Positions 23,902 through 34,077 of a stretch of DNA of 64,000 nucleotides are shown one piece after another (position 1 is the first letter of the stretch; every line of letters starts with the position of its first letter). A program made the position numbers and the translations under genes. This stretch comes from Porites lobata. Its lineage: Eukaryota > Cnidaria > Anthozoa > Scleractinia > Poritidae. The stretch spans positions 1,055,001 to 1,119,000 of the forward strand of contig CALNXK010000133.1 of the NCBI GenBank assembly GCA_942486035.1, read 5' to 3'. The notes under the pieces were generated by a model that searched no databases, was not told the DNA's origin, and saw only the letters and a program-made list of their open reading frames with translations.

Positions 23902-24395
23902 GGGGTTGACAGACCTGCGCGGCTCCTGCTGTGTGACCGTTGTGTTGTTATAAGCCTTTACAGTTTTGCTTTAACAAGCATGTCTTTAAGCGACTTTCCT
24001 TTTCTATAAGAGATCAAGGAGGTTCCTTGAATATCTCTCTGAGTAGTGGCTGGTTTTCTATTAAATGCCATTTTTCCATTAGTATGTTTTTCAAACCTGG
24101 TAATGACGGTTGAAATTGCGTGACAAAGGGTAAAAAGTATTTTTGCGCTTTCTGTTTTTTGTGTCAGAGCTGTCGCTCTATCTGCATATTTAACTTCTGA
24201 GAGGATCTTTTCTACCATACTCTCTGGGTAGCCTCTCGAGATAAGGCGTGTTTTAAAGTTTTTAATATTCTTGTCAAATATGACTTTAGAAGAGTTAGTT
24301 CTTAGAAGTCTAAGAGCCTCTCCTTTGACAAAACCTTTTTTAACGCCTGGTGGGTGGCAGCTGTTAAAGTTAGTGTACTGAAACGTTTCAGTAGA
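23893..24395. repeat. Inverted arm 1 (3' end of the RT gene)
   Basis: It is complementary to 25950-26454. It covers the last part of the RT coding sequence, its stop codon and about 60 bases beyond. It ends at the palindrome ACTGAAACGTTTCAGT, which is also the junction point of arm 2. Confidence 0.9.
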
Positions 24396-25991
24396 TTTAA
24401 AATGTGTGCGCGCGTCGAGAATTCTTTCTTTCTCAAATCTCTCTCCCTTATAGACTGTCGTGTCCAAGAATGTGGTTTCAATTTGTGATATTTCAGCAGT
24501 GAACTTGATTGTAGGATGAAAAGAATTGGCTTGCTCAATGAAAAGATCTATATCTTCTTTGTTTGTGTCCCACAAAGAGAATATGTCGTCAATAAACCTT
24601 TTCCACGTTAGTGGTTTCCTTCTGCTTTGTTTTAAGATCTCCTTTTCTATTGTTGCCATAAAAATGTTGGCAAAAGCTACTGCCATTTTCGTGCCCATAG
24701 CAGTTCCGTGAGTCTGGAGATAGTCTTTCCCATTGAAATGGAAAGAGTTCTCTTTAAGGATAAGACTGAGCATTTCTTTAAGCAGGTGTGTAGCTATAGG
24801 AGGGTTTTTGTCATGAAATTTTTCGTATGCGTTGCATACTATAGTAATTCCTTCCTCCTGTGGGATATTCGTGTAAAGGCTGGTGACATCCATTGAGACT
24901 AAGAAAGCGTTACTAGGCACCCTAGTGTTTTCGATAAATCTTATAAAATGTGTCGTATCTTTAAGATACGAGTCTTGTATTTGTGCTATTGGCTGAAGTA
25001 GCTTGTCTACAAATGATGAGAGGCGTTCTGTGGGGCCATCGCACCCCGAAATGATAGGTCTTCCAACTAAAGTCGGTTTGTGTATTTTTGTGAGAGTGTA
25101 GAATACTGGAATTCGTGGCGGATCTGGTGCCTGGTTAAACCATTTTACTGTCATTTCGTCAATGAAACCTTCGTTATGTAGAGTGTTAATGAGGTGTTTA
25201 ACTCTCTGGGATGTGTCCTTAACCATTGGTTTTTCCAAAGGTTTATAGTTGTTTCTATCATCCAACTGTTTTTGTCCCTCATTTATTTTGTTCTCTCTTT
25301 TCATTATGACGGTTGTTGTGCCTTTATCTGCTTTCTTAAGGATTATCTCTTTGTTTTGAATAAGTTCACGGAGCGCTCGGCGCTCCCCAGGCGGCAGATT
25401 GTTTTTAGGTTTATTTAGTGGCACTTCTGTTAGCCGTAGTTTGACTTCCTCTAAATAGGATTCTAGAGCAACTGACCGTTGAACTGGGGGAATCCAACTA
25501 GACTTCACATGGAAGGGATGTGGTACAGTATCTTTGCCATGATAAATGTATTTGAGGCGCATCCTTCTGGCAAATTGGTTAAAGTCTGAAATTAGTTGGC
25601 TCCTTATCTGGTTTTCTTTCATGACAGGAGTTGGAATGAATTTCAAACCCCGAGAGAGTAAATTGATCTGCTCTGTTGTTAGTTCTGTGTCTGAGAGGTT
25701 CTTAATGTGTTTTTTGCGTGTCTCTATGGCTTCGTTATATAGCTTAATGTGTTTGACATTTTTCCGCTTTCTTCTCCTGTTTTTTCTTTCAGTGAGTGTT
25801 TTACTATTTATCCCCTTCTCTTTTCCTTTGTTAGAAACAGAGAGAACACTGGGATACGATTCACTTTGTTTATTCTCAATATCAGTAAACTTTGACATCA
25901 TTTGTGAGAACTTGTCGAAACTTGTTTCAATTTGTGATATTTCAACTTGTCTACTGAAACGTTTCAGTACACTAACTTTAACAGCTGCCAC
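23958..25991 (-). CDS. Penelope-like reverse transcriptase, endonuclease domain missing
   Basis: RNA-dependent DNA polymerase of a Penelope-like retroelement. Visible parts: a basic N-terminal linker; LLSRGLKFIPTP, a signature of the family; IPVFYTLTKIHKP; catalytic palm motif A VSMDVTSLYTNIP near residue 368; motif B GTAMGTKMAVAFAN near 427; motif C FIDDIF near 464; then TFLDTTVYKG. The frame is open for 677 residues and no palm motif is broken. It stops just after LKDMLVKAKL, where GIY-YIG-bearing members go on into a Cys-rich linker and the endonuclease; neither follows here. The first 14 or so residues are antisense to the inverted arm, so the true N terminus is missing and this start is artificial. 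Retrotransposition by this copy alone is unlikely. Confidence 0.9.
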   Translation of the reverse strand: MAAVKVSVLKRFSRQVEISQIETSFDKFSQMMSKFTDIENKQSESYPSVLSVSNKGKEKGINSKTLTERKNRRRKRKNVKHIKLYNEAIETRKKHIKNLSDTELTTEQINLLSRGLKFIPTPVMKENQIRSQLISDFNQFARRMRLKYIYHGKDTVPHPFHVKSSWIPPVQRSVALESYLEEVKLRLTEVPLNKPKNNLPPGERRALRELIQNKEIILKKADKGTTTVIMKRENKINEGQKQLDDRNNYKPLEKPMVKDTSQRVKHLINTLHNEGFIDEMTVKWFNQAPDPPRIPVFYTLTKIHKPTLVGRPIISGCDGPTERLSSFVDKLLQPIAQIQDSYLKDTTHFIRFIENTRVPSNAFLVSMDVTSLYTNIPQEEGITIVCNAYEKFHDKNPPIATHLLKEMLSLILKENSFHFNGKDYLQTHGTAMGTKMAVAFANIFMATIEKEILKQSRRKPLTWKRFIDDIFSLWDTNKEDIDLFIEQANSFHPTIKFTAEISQIETTFLDTTVYKGERFEKERILDARTHFKSTETFQYTNFNSCHPPGVKKGFVKGEALRLLRTNSSKVIFDKNIKNFKTRLISRGYPESMVEKILSEVKYADRATALTQKTESAKILFTLCHAISTVITRFEKHTNGKMAFNRKPATTQRDIQGTSLISYRKGKSLKDMLVKAKL

Positions 25992-26454
25992 CCACCAGGC
26001 GTTAAAAAAGGTTTTGTCAAAGGAGAGGCTCTTAGACTTCTAAGAACTAACTCTTCTAAAGTCATATTTGACAAGAATATTAAAAACTTTAAAACACGCC
26101 TTATCTCGAGAGGCTACCCAGAGAGTATGGTAGAAAAGATCCTCTCAGAAGTTAAATATGCAGATAGAGCGACAGCTCTGACACAAAAACAGAAAGCGCA
26201 AAAAATACTTTTACCCTTTGTCACGCAATTTCAACCGTCATTACCAGGTTTGAAAAACATACTAATGGAAAAATGGCATTTAATAGAAAACCAGCCACTA
26301 CTCAGAGAGATATTCAAGGAACCTCCCTTGATCTCTTATAGAAAAGGAAAGTCGCTTTAAAGACATGCTTGTTAAAAAAGCAAAACTGTAAAGGCTTATA
26401 ACAGCACAACGGTCACACAGCAGGAGCCGCGCAGGTCTGTCAACCCCATTTTAC
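25950..26454. repeat. Inverted arm 2 (reversed copy of the RT 3' end)
   Basis: On the plus strand it encodes the same RT C terminus as arm 1, starting ETFQYTNFNSCHPPGV, but with a one-base loss in an A run that shifts the frame within TQKTES. It joins the RT body head to head at the palindrome ACTGAAACGTTTCAGT and stops at the left edge of the right direct repeat. Confidence 0.9.
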
Positions 26455-26455
26455 C

Positions 26456-27403
26456 AAGTTGTTGTTTTGCTTATTAAACCTTTTTTTTTTTTTTACCTTT
26501 CGTTGCCGTCCGCGTCGTTGGATCTTAAAGTCTCTAATGTCCTTTGAAACGCCACGATTTCCCCCGTGACATCATGTGAAAACTGCTCTATAGACCTTTT
26601 TAGCTTGTCTGTTTTGTTATCCCATTTAAGAGTACGTGATGCCCATGATCTTAAGGGAATTTGCCTTTTGTCTTTTCTTCAATATCCTTCCCACAGTCCG
26701 CGTTACGGATTTCGTGCCGCCAGAGCTCCCGTGAGCGAGTGTTCAACCTATCCAGGGTAAATACCCTGGCAAAAAGCTAACCCTAATAAAGCTTCAAAGG
26801 GGGCTTTTTCTTCCCTCGTTCCCACCTGGTTAAAAGGTGTGTTCACACTGTTGAGGTCAATCACCTTACTTTAGCATCGTTGTACATCATAATATGCTCT
26901 TTAAGTGTGGTGTTTCCACTTGTTCCCAGCTTAACCTCAGAAAACAGCCGACGTTTGATGACGCCACCACTGGTTTCCCCGCGTAATGACGTCTGAGAAA
27001 CGAGCGCGGAAATTCCACACTGATGACGTGTCACTACCCAGATCTGGGTAGTACTTCTGATTGGTTAAAAATTTGCCTCAACTAATCAGAGGTTCTACCC
27101 AGATCAGGATAGTGACGAAAATAAAAATCCATCCGCGATGGGACCCGAAGTATCTCTTACTACGGGGGTGTACAAGCTTGTACACGTGCAACTAACTTCA
27201 TGGATTGAAATACCTTGACAAAACGCAGGGTTTGTAAAAAGTCTTGAAATTTGTTCAGCAATTTTCCAGAACCTGAAAAAAGTCTGGAAAATGGAGATAA
27301 AGTCAGGAAAAATAGTAGAAATTCTTGAATTTTTCTTTTTTTTTTTTTGCAAAGCTACAGTAACTAGTGCTTTATAAGTGAATTTTTTTCGTTTTGGTGA
27401 AAT
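26456..27403. repeat. Direct repeat flanking the Penelope-like element, right copy (948 bp)
   Basis: Second copy of the 22958-23901 sequence in the same orientation. Differences include a longer T run near 26480, an AG-to-TT change near 26895 and small indels. After its end the sequence diverges completely from the left copy. Confidence 0.9.
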
Positions 27404-28221
27404 CTTATTCAATTTCTCCGGTATGTTTGCAGCCTATCATGGTCATGAAAAAAGCTTTTTTGTTCCTGCGTTTTTTAAGGTGTCTATTGATCAATGACCT
27501 ATTTGATAATTTTGAGTCTGGAAAAAGAAATTATTGTTTTGTAAAAAAATCCGAAAAAAGTCTTGAATATATTGTCTGGTATATGTGCAAAGCGAAAAAG
27601 GATCACCTCGGGATTTCAGAAAGTAAAGCAGGGATGTTGGAACGGACCGAAAAGAATTGTTACCAGGCCTGTCTCCATTGGTTCCTAGGAGAACTTCGAT
27701 GCGAACGTAGGCGTCTACAAAATTTAGAATCACGCTTACGATTAACGCCACTTTGAAACATGTGGCTAAGCTCTCTCTTTGTTTGTCATTTAATGTTTAA
27801 AAAATAAAGACATTCATGCCAGGTTTATCCGTAAGGATAATTTTCTCGGTTTTTATCTGTTGATTTCCTAACGTGAGTAATTGTAATACTTGAACCTGAT
27901 GTTTCGACTTTGCCGTCAACGTAATTCTACGATTCCAAATCGACGGGAGTGATCGTGGCAGTAACTTTTATGCGGAGACCAAATTTATGGATTGTAGTAG
28001 TCGTTGAGAGGAAAATCGAGATATTTAGAGTCGCGTTTACGGCAGATGGCAAACATTAGACCCAAGGCGACATTTCCTTGAATCAGGAAATAAACAGGAA
28101 CAAATTTTGCAAAATACATGTTATGGATTAAACTGGTCGACAGCGAACTACTAACTTTTTTGTGTAGATACAGCAAGATAAACAAATACAACAAGTGAAT
28201 CGGCTTCTGACGCTGAAAACT
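27404..28221. other. Intergenic DNA with no supported gene
   Basis: An open frame of 120 codons at 27394-27756 starts inside the direct repeat and shows no domain. It is A/T-rich and overlaps a minus-strand frame of similar length, so I do not call it a gene. Confidence 0.3.
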
Positions 28222-28483
28222 GAGTAAGAGTGGAGCAGTGGTAAGCACTTGCTTCCCTTCCCCCGGCCGGGGAGGGGGTTACCGGTACTTCCTACAATGG
28301 CCTTTATGGGGAGGCTCCGACTAAAAGGGGTACCTTTTTCATGCTTTTGGTATATGAAATGGTACGAGTTTGTTGTTGGTTTTCTGCCTGTCCGAGAGGT
28401 TTTTCTCTGGGTTCTCCGATTTTTCCCTCTCTCCAAAAACCAACCTTTCCAAAGTCCAATTCGACCCAGAACAGACGGACGCG
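28222..28483 (+). mobile_element. tRNA-derived SINE
   Basis: The head, GTGGAGCAGTGGTAAGC near 28230, resembles a tRNA A box. It is followed by a GC-rich stretch and then a body with TTTGTTGTTGGTTTTCTGCC, TCCGAGAGGTTTTTCTC and CTCCAAAAACCAACCTTTCC, words of a SINE core I recognise as widespread in cnidarians. The B box is not convincing, so this copy is decayed. It would be moved by a LINE partner. Confidence 0.6.
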
Positions 28484-30715
28484 TATAAGTTTTTAGCAAC
28501 TTCTAAATGCTCCGTGGGAAAACAAATTACAAATTACCAGTTTATTTGTTTATTTTTTTAGACTGATACCTTGGTTACGTCAGAATTAACGTTGCCGTTT
28601 GACGTGAAAATGTGATTCTAAATCTCTCTTATATAGGAAATGCTGATTTTTTGTTAAAGAGAAAATAGATAGTTAAGGAGAAACACAAGAGGTCTTAACA
28701 ACGAAAGGGTCAATAAAGTTTCCTCGTTGAGCTTGCTATCTCATACGCTTTATTTTTAAAAACCTGTTGAGATTACATTAATATACAAATTACAATGAAA
28801 CTTCCATGTGCGGCCTTCTAGGATACGCGACATGTTTTCCTACTCTAAGGTTCTCTTAACACTACTGAAAACTGGACCACCAAATCTTTACACTTTAGGT
28901 GGATATTATTTTTCTACAGCAAGTACTTAAAAAAACATACTACTCTTCTATACTAATATACCAACCTATAATGTTTAGTTAAGGTAAAAAACCACTGCAA
29001 ACACCGTGAACGAACAATCTTGCTCAACGTCGGATCCAAAAAGATCGTGATCAGTCAAAATAGAAAAAATTGAAAACGTTACAGTCAAGAAGACTTTTGC
29101 AGGGACTGATCAAACAACGTAAAATACTAACCTATGCTCAGGCATGAATATTATACAATGAAATAACCTTAGTTTACCACTGTTATGGCTAGTTTGGAGT
29201 TTGGACAAGTTGGTTTCGCTAGACTTTTAGTTGACTTGAGTCGTCAAACCTTATTTCATAATGCAAGGTTGCAGAACTATATACTGTACTTCTATGTCCA
29301 CAGAAAGATTGGCTCTAAAATATATACAATTCGACTAAACTATAAACCTTGCAATGTTGTTTACATTGTAATCAAACTTCAATTTGCGATTAAGAATCTC
29401 GTTTACGTGAAAAGTATTTGTTAGTTGTAGCCTTAGTGACTAATTAAGGAAGTAAGTTAACAAATTACCTAAATAGATAGCCTAGGAAATTATCTAATCC
29501 TGATGTTATTCGCGTCGCAATTACAGTGTATCATTGTCCTAGCTACCGATGTACACTTTTACGAGGCTGGTGATTGGTGCTTTTGCAAGACATTTTAGAC
29601 CGAGATTAGTCAAGAGTACTCAAGGTACCTATGTACACACACACATACAAATTCATAAAATCAGCGCGAAAAATAATCAAGCCGGCAAAGATGAACAGCT
29701 GGCCAGAGCAAGTCAGTTCTCTTTTAATTCTTCTAGTCTGGGTTATGTTCGTATGCTGCAAGGATTGACCATTTACATTTTCCGCCAGGGACTACCTCAT
29801 TGGAATTCTGCGGAAGGGCTGTTCTGTTCTGTTCCATGGTGTGTCGTTAGTGTAATACCTGGAACAGTGATAAGAAACATAAAAATTAGTAAAACACATA
29901 TATTAATTACAAAAGACTCCAGCTGGGGTAAGTGGCATTTAGGTTCATTTTACATGGAAGAGGGATTTATCATAAGGGAAAAGTTGACTTATTTAAGTTT
30001 ATCTCACCGCTAAAACTTTCCAATTAGGCATCACCTATGAAAAGCAGGGTGCACAACTAAAATAGGTTTGAAACTCCTTGCCTTGATGACCTTTGGAATC
30101 TCGGTCTTTTCTCTTTATAGTCCAAGTTTAGAGCCAGTGTACTACTGTCAGTGTCCGCGAAAAGCCCTGTAGTTACGTTCAAGACGCCATACACAGCCGA
30201 CAATTTGTAGTTTTTAGTGTTTTCGATCAATTCTCAGATCTAGATCTCCGCCACGATATGTTTATTCCGATTATCTTTATATCAAACAAAAAACTACCTT
30301 GGGCTGTTTGTTTTGGTTACAGTTCGGGAATTCACATACCATAGTATATTCAGCCAACCCTCATGTTCATATTGAGCGGTAACAAATAAAAGAATATTCA
30401 ATTATTTATGCCTCATATATCACGAAAAAGAAAAAAGATTTAAAATCATTCTGTGTTACAGTAGGGATACGGGGATTATTTTTTGTGTGCGTTTAGTATC
30501 TATCGATGTTAAAAAGCGGTTGATTGATATTTTACCTCAGTCATAGTAAAAGCTGACTTCAGGTGTAGTCAATAATGTGGCTTTCAAGGTTGAATACCGC
30601 TTTTTAAATTATTTAGTACTTGAAAGTACAAATGTACCTAAGTTGATAAAACTGCAATACAAAAAGACCTGGCAGATTTCCTATGGCCCTAATTATCAGA
30701 AAGCACCAATTACCT
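28484..30715. other. Intergenic DNA between the SINE and the TPR-CHAT gene
   Basis: No domain-bearing frame, RNA gene or transposon end was found. The 154-codon plus-strand frame at 29549-30013 shows no recognisable feature. The 3' untranslated region of the TPR-CHAT gene (minus strand) should lie in the last part, directly below 30716. Confidence 0.3.
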
Positions 30716-33700
30716 TCACTTTTCTTCACCAAAGTGAAATGACACGTCATCCCCAATCAGCATGAAAGGTGCCCACTGTCTCACTTCAGAGAAACCGTTA
30801 TTTCGCATCCACTTCATGGCCCGGTGAAGACATTCACATGCACTTTCTCCTTGGACAAGGTTTTCGTAGAATCTTCTCATGAACTGTTCTGTTGCATCGT
30901 CTTGTAAGGCCCACAGTGCCACCAACACTGAGCGTGCACCTGATCCTAAGAATGCTCGAGCGATTCCAACAACGCCTTCTGTTTTGATCTGTCCACGTGC
31001 GGTATGGCAACAGCTAAGGACCACCAGTTTGGCTGACAGTCTAACTTGTGAAATGTCGGTCATTGTCAGTAAGTAGTCTGCTTCATGTGGAGTCTCCATT
31101 GTGGGGTCAAGTGGGGTAAGGGAAATTTCTCCTCTTTCGGCATCACCATGAGCAGCGAAATGTATGAGACTCACTAAGGGTATTCTCTGAAGAACTTCTT
31201 GCCTTGTTGCTTGCTCTCCTATTAAAAGGTGAGATTCAGGTAGTAGTCTTGCAATCATCTCTGCTTCCGCTTTCGCGCCAGGCAGTGGACAGAGATACCT
31301 TAACTCTCCCTTGAAATACACATTCGTCACTTTTGGCTCACCCACAATCAATGCACCAGTTTCGCTGTGAGAGTCCGCTGGACTGTCCAGAATGAGCTTG
31401 AGCGTCGTCAAAGAAGGAACAATGCGTATCCTGAATGAATCTGATAAAAAGTGGTTACTTTCATCATGTAATGCTGCAAACGGAACTTTGAAGAAGCAGC
31501 GATCAGGAACAACAATAATTTCAGATCCTTCTAGTACGTCACTTACAGGACCAATCAACATGTTGTAAATCTGAACAAGTGTTGGCGGTTCAGGGTCTGT
31601 CTGTACTTCGTCCTCATCTAAAGAAAGACGCAAGGATGAGAGACTATCTTCCAGATTTGATTCGTTTGTAAGTTGGTTGGTGTAAGAGGAGAAGAGTGAT
31701 CGGTCTTCGCATTGCTCTTGAGGTAAAACGTGAAAATTTCTTAATAAGCTTTCGTTTCCAAAAAGGTCATCCACAGAGATTTTGCCGTCCTTGCTAACAT
31801 AGCTTTCACAAAGTTTCGTTCTTCGGCAAGCCACCAGTTTGCTTTGTTTCAAAACCCACAAAAATATGTTGTCAGAGTAGTAGGAGATGTATAGGCAAGT
31901 GCTGTTGCCATTTTTCGTCGTTACTTCCTCAATGCCAACAAACGATTGTGTGTCGATGGATATTTCTTTTTCAATGGAGTAACGGTTTGACATTAGTTCT
32001 GCAAGAGCTTTGGCCCGTCCAAGTTCAGCAACGTGTAAAGCTTCATAGGGTTTCCCATAAGAAAAACTCAGTGAACTAAACTGCCGATAGGGTTCCGCGT
32101 GGTTGTCAAAAAATGATATCTTGCGGCCATCTTTGTTTCCTAGAAAGCTATGCATTTTTTCGAAAATTTGAATACTTCTATGGAGAATCAATAAGGCTTC
32201 AGATATGTTTCCTTTCGAGTTTAAAACACACCAAAATAGGGAAAGTAAAGATTTATATTGCAAATTGATGTTTACAGTCCTCCTGCTAATTTCAAGAGAA
32301 TTCTGAAAATATTTTTGAGCCTTCACATCTTCACCTAGGCTCAGGTGGCATGTTTCTTCTCTGTCTCTGTCGACAATGGTAAGCGCTTTATGAAGATATT
32401 CTTCAGCCTTGGCATATTCTCCGACAGACTGGAATACCGCTCCTAGGTTTGAGTAGCATGTCGCTTCTCCGTCTCTGTCGCCAATGTCTGTCTCGATGGT
32501 AAGTGCTTTATGAAGATATTCTTCAGCCTTGGCATATTCTCCGACAGACTGAAATAACGTTCCTAGGTTTGCGTAGCATGTCGCTTCTCCGTCTCTGTCG
32601 CCAATGTCTGTGTTGATGGTAAGTGCTTTATGAAGATATTCTTCAGCCTTGGCATATTCTCCGACAGACTGAAATAACGTTCCTAGGTTTGCGTAGCATG
32701 CCGCTTCTCCGTTTCTGTCGCCAATGTCTGTCTTGATGGTAAGTGCTTTATGAAGATATTCTTCAGCCTTGGCATATTCTCCGACAGACCAAAATAACGT
32801 TCCTAGGTTTCCGTAGCATGTCGCTTCTCCGTTTCTGTCGCCAATGTCTGTCTTGATGGTAAGTGCTTTATGAAGATATTCTTCAGCCTTGGCATATTGT
32901 CCGACAGACCGAAATAACGTTCCTAGGTTTGCGTAGAATGTCGCTTCTCCGTCTCTGTTGCCAATGTCTGTGTTGATGGTAAGTGCTTTATGAAGATATT
33001 CTTCAGCCTTGGCATATTCTCCGACAGACTGAAATAACGTTCCTAGGTTTCCGTAGCATGTCGCTTCTTCGTTTCTGTCGCCAATGTCTGTGTTGATGGT
33101 AAGTGCTTTATGAAGATATTCTTCAGCCTTGGCATATTCTCCGACAGACCAAAATAACGTTCCTAGGTTTCCGTAGCATGTCGCTTCTCCGTTTCTGTCG
33201 CCAATGTCTGTCTTGATGGTAAGTGCTTTATGAAGATATTCTTCAGCCTTGGCATATTTTCCGACAGACTTAAATAACGTTCCTAGGTTTCCGTAGCATG
33301 TCGCTTCTTTGCGTCTGTTGCCAATGTCTGTGTTGATGGTAAGTGCTTTATGAAGATATTCTTCAGCCTTGGCATATTCTCCGACAGACTGAAATAACGT
33401 TCCTAGGTTTGCGTAGCATGTCGCTTCTCCGTCTCTGTCGCCAATGTCTGTGTTGATGGTAAGTGCTTTATGAAGATATTCTTCAGCCTTGGCATATTCT
33501 CCGACAGACTGAAATAACGTTCCTAGGTTTCCGTAGCATGTCGCTTCTTTGCGTCTGTTGCCAGTGTCTGTGTTGATGGTAAGTGCTTTATGAAGATATT
33601 CTTCAGCCTTGACATATTCTCCGACAGACTGAAATAACACTCCTAGGTTTGCGTAGCATGTCGCTTCTCCGTCTTTGTCGTTGATTTCTTTGTTGACACC

Positions 33701-34077
33701 GAGTGCTTTTTTGAGGAATGCTTCTGCTTCCTTGTATTTACATTTTCGGTAGTACATTGTTGCTAGCATTAAGGCTGTCTCACCTTCTTCTTTTTTTCTC
33801 TTACAGTCACGAAGTAGGACTAAAAGGTTTTGGCCAGATTCTATAGGCGGTGAAAGATTCTTAATAGCAGCATACCCATCAAACAGCCTTTTGTACAGCG
33901 TTATACTCAATTTTGTGGCAGAGTCATTTTCTATCTCTAAGGCCTTGTTGTTTAGGAGTATTATGCACTCGTTCCACAGCATGATAGCCTGGACAACTCG
34001 TTTAGTTTTCGAAAGGAAATCTCCCGTAATCACGCCGTGGAAAATCTTTTCTAGAACCTTGTCCATAACGGCTTTCT
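30716..34077 (-). CDS. TPR-CHAT protein (tetratricopeptide repeats plus caspase-like CHAT protease), 1116 residues
   Basis: Probable intracellular regulated protease or scaffold. The coding exon starts after a strong acceptor (ACCTATCTTTCAG, exon edge 34077) with the first ATG at 34066. Residues 1-96 are helical with no known domain. TPR units run from about 97 to 590; eleven units from 135 to 571 are almost identical 40-mers of the type NLGTLFQSVGEYAKAEEYLH. Residues about 830-1112 form a CHAT domain with His973 in HFAAHG and Cys1020 in LSCCHTARG, the caspase-like dyad. CHAT joined to TPRs is known from HetF-type bacterial proteins and from CRISPR-linked TPR-CHAT (Csx29), and is expanded in cnidarians. 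No signal peptide is apparent. The 5' untranslated exon lies upstream and is not located. A role in cell death or immunity is inference. Confidence 0.92.
32354..33664 (-). repeat. 120-bp tandem repeat coding the TPR units
   Basis: Eleven consecutive 120-base units (the last shortened by nine bases) are nearly identical at DNA level, including silent positions. Variation is concentrated at a few codons, chiefly the residue after GTLF (Q, K, W or R) and the DRDGE, DRNGE or NRRKE ends. Such homogeneity points to recent expansion or gene conversion. Confidence 0.97.

Noticed and set aside
25546..26043. 165-codon plus-strand frame opposite the RT gene
   Set aside because: Shadow of the RT coding strand that runs into arm 2.
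27394..27756. 120-codon plus-strand frame
   Set aside because: It begins in the direct repeat, overlaps an equal minus-strand frame and has no recognisable domain.
29549..30013. 154-codon plus-strand frame
   Set aside because: Longest unassigned frame, but no domain, no splice context and no repeat partner; could be chance.
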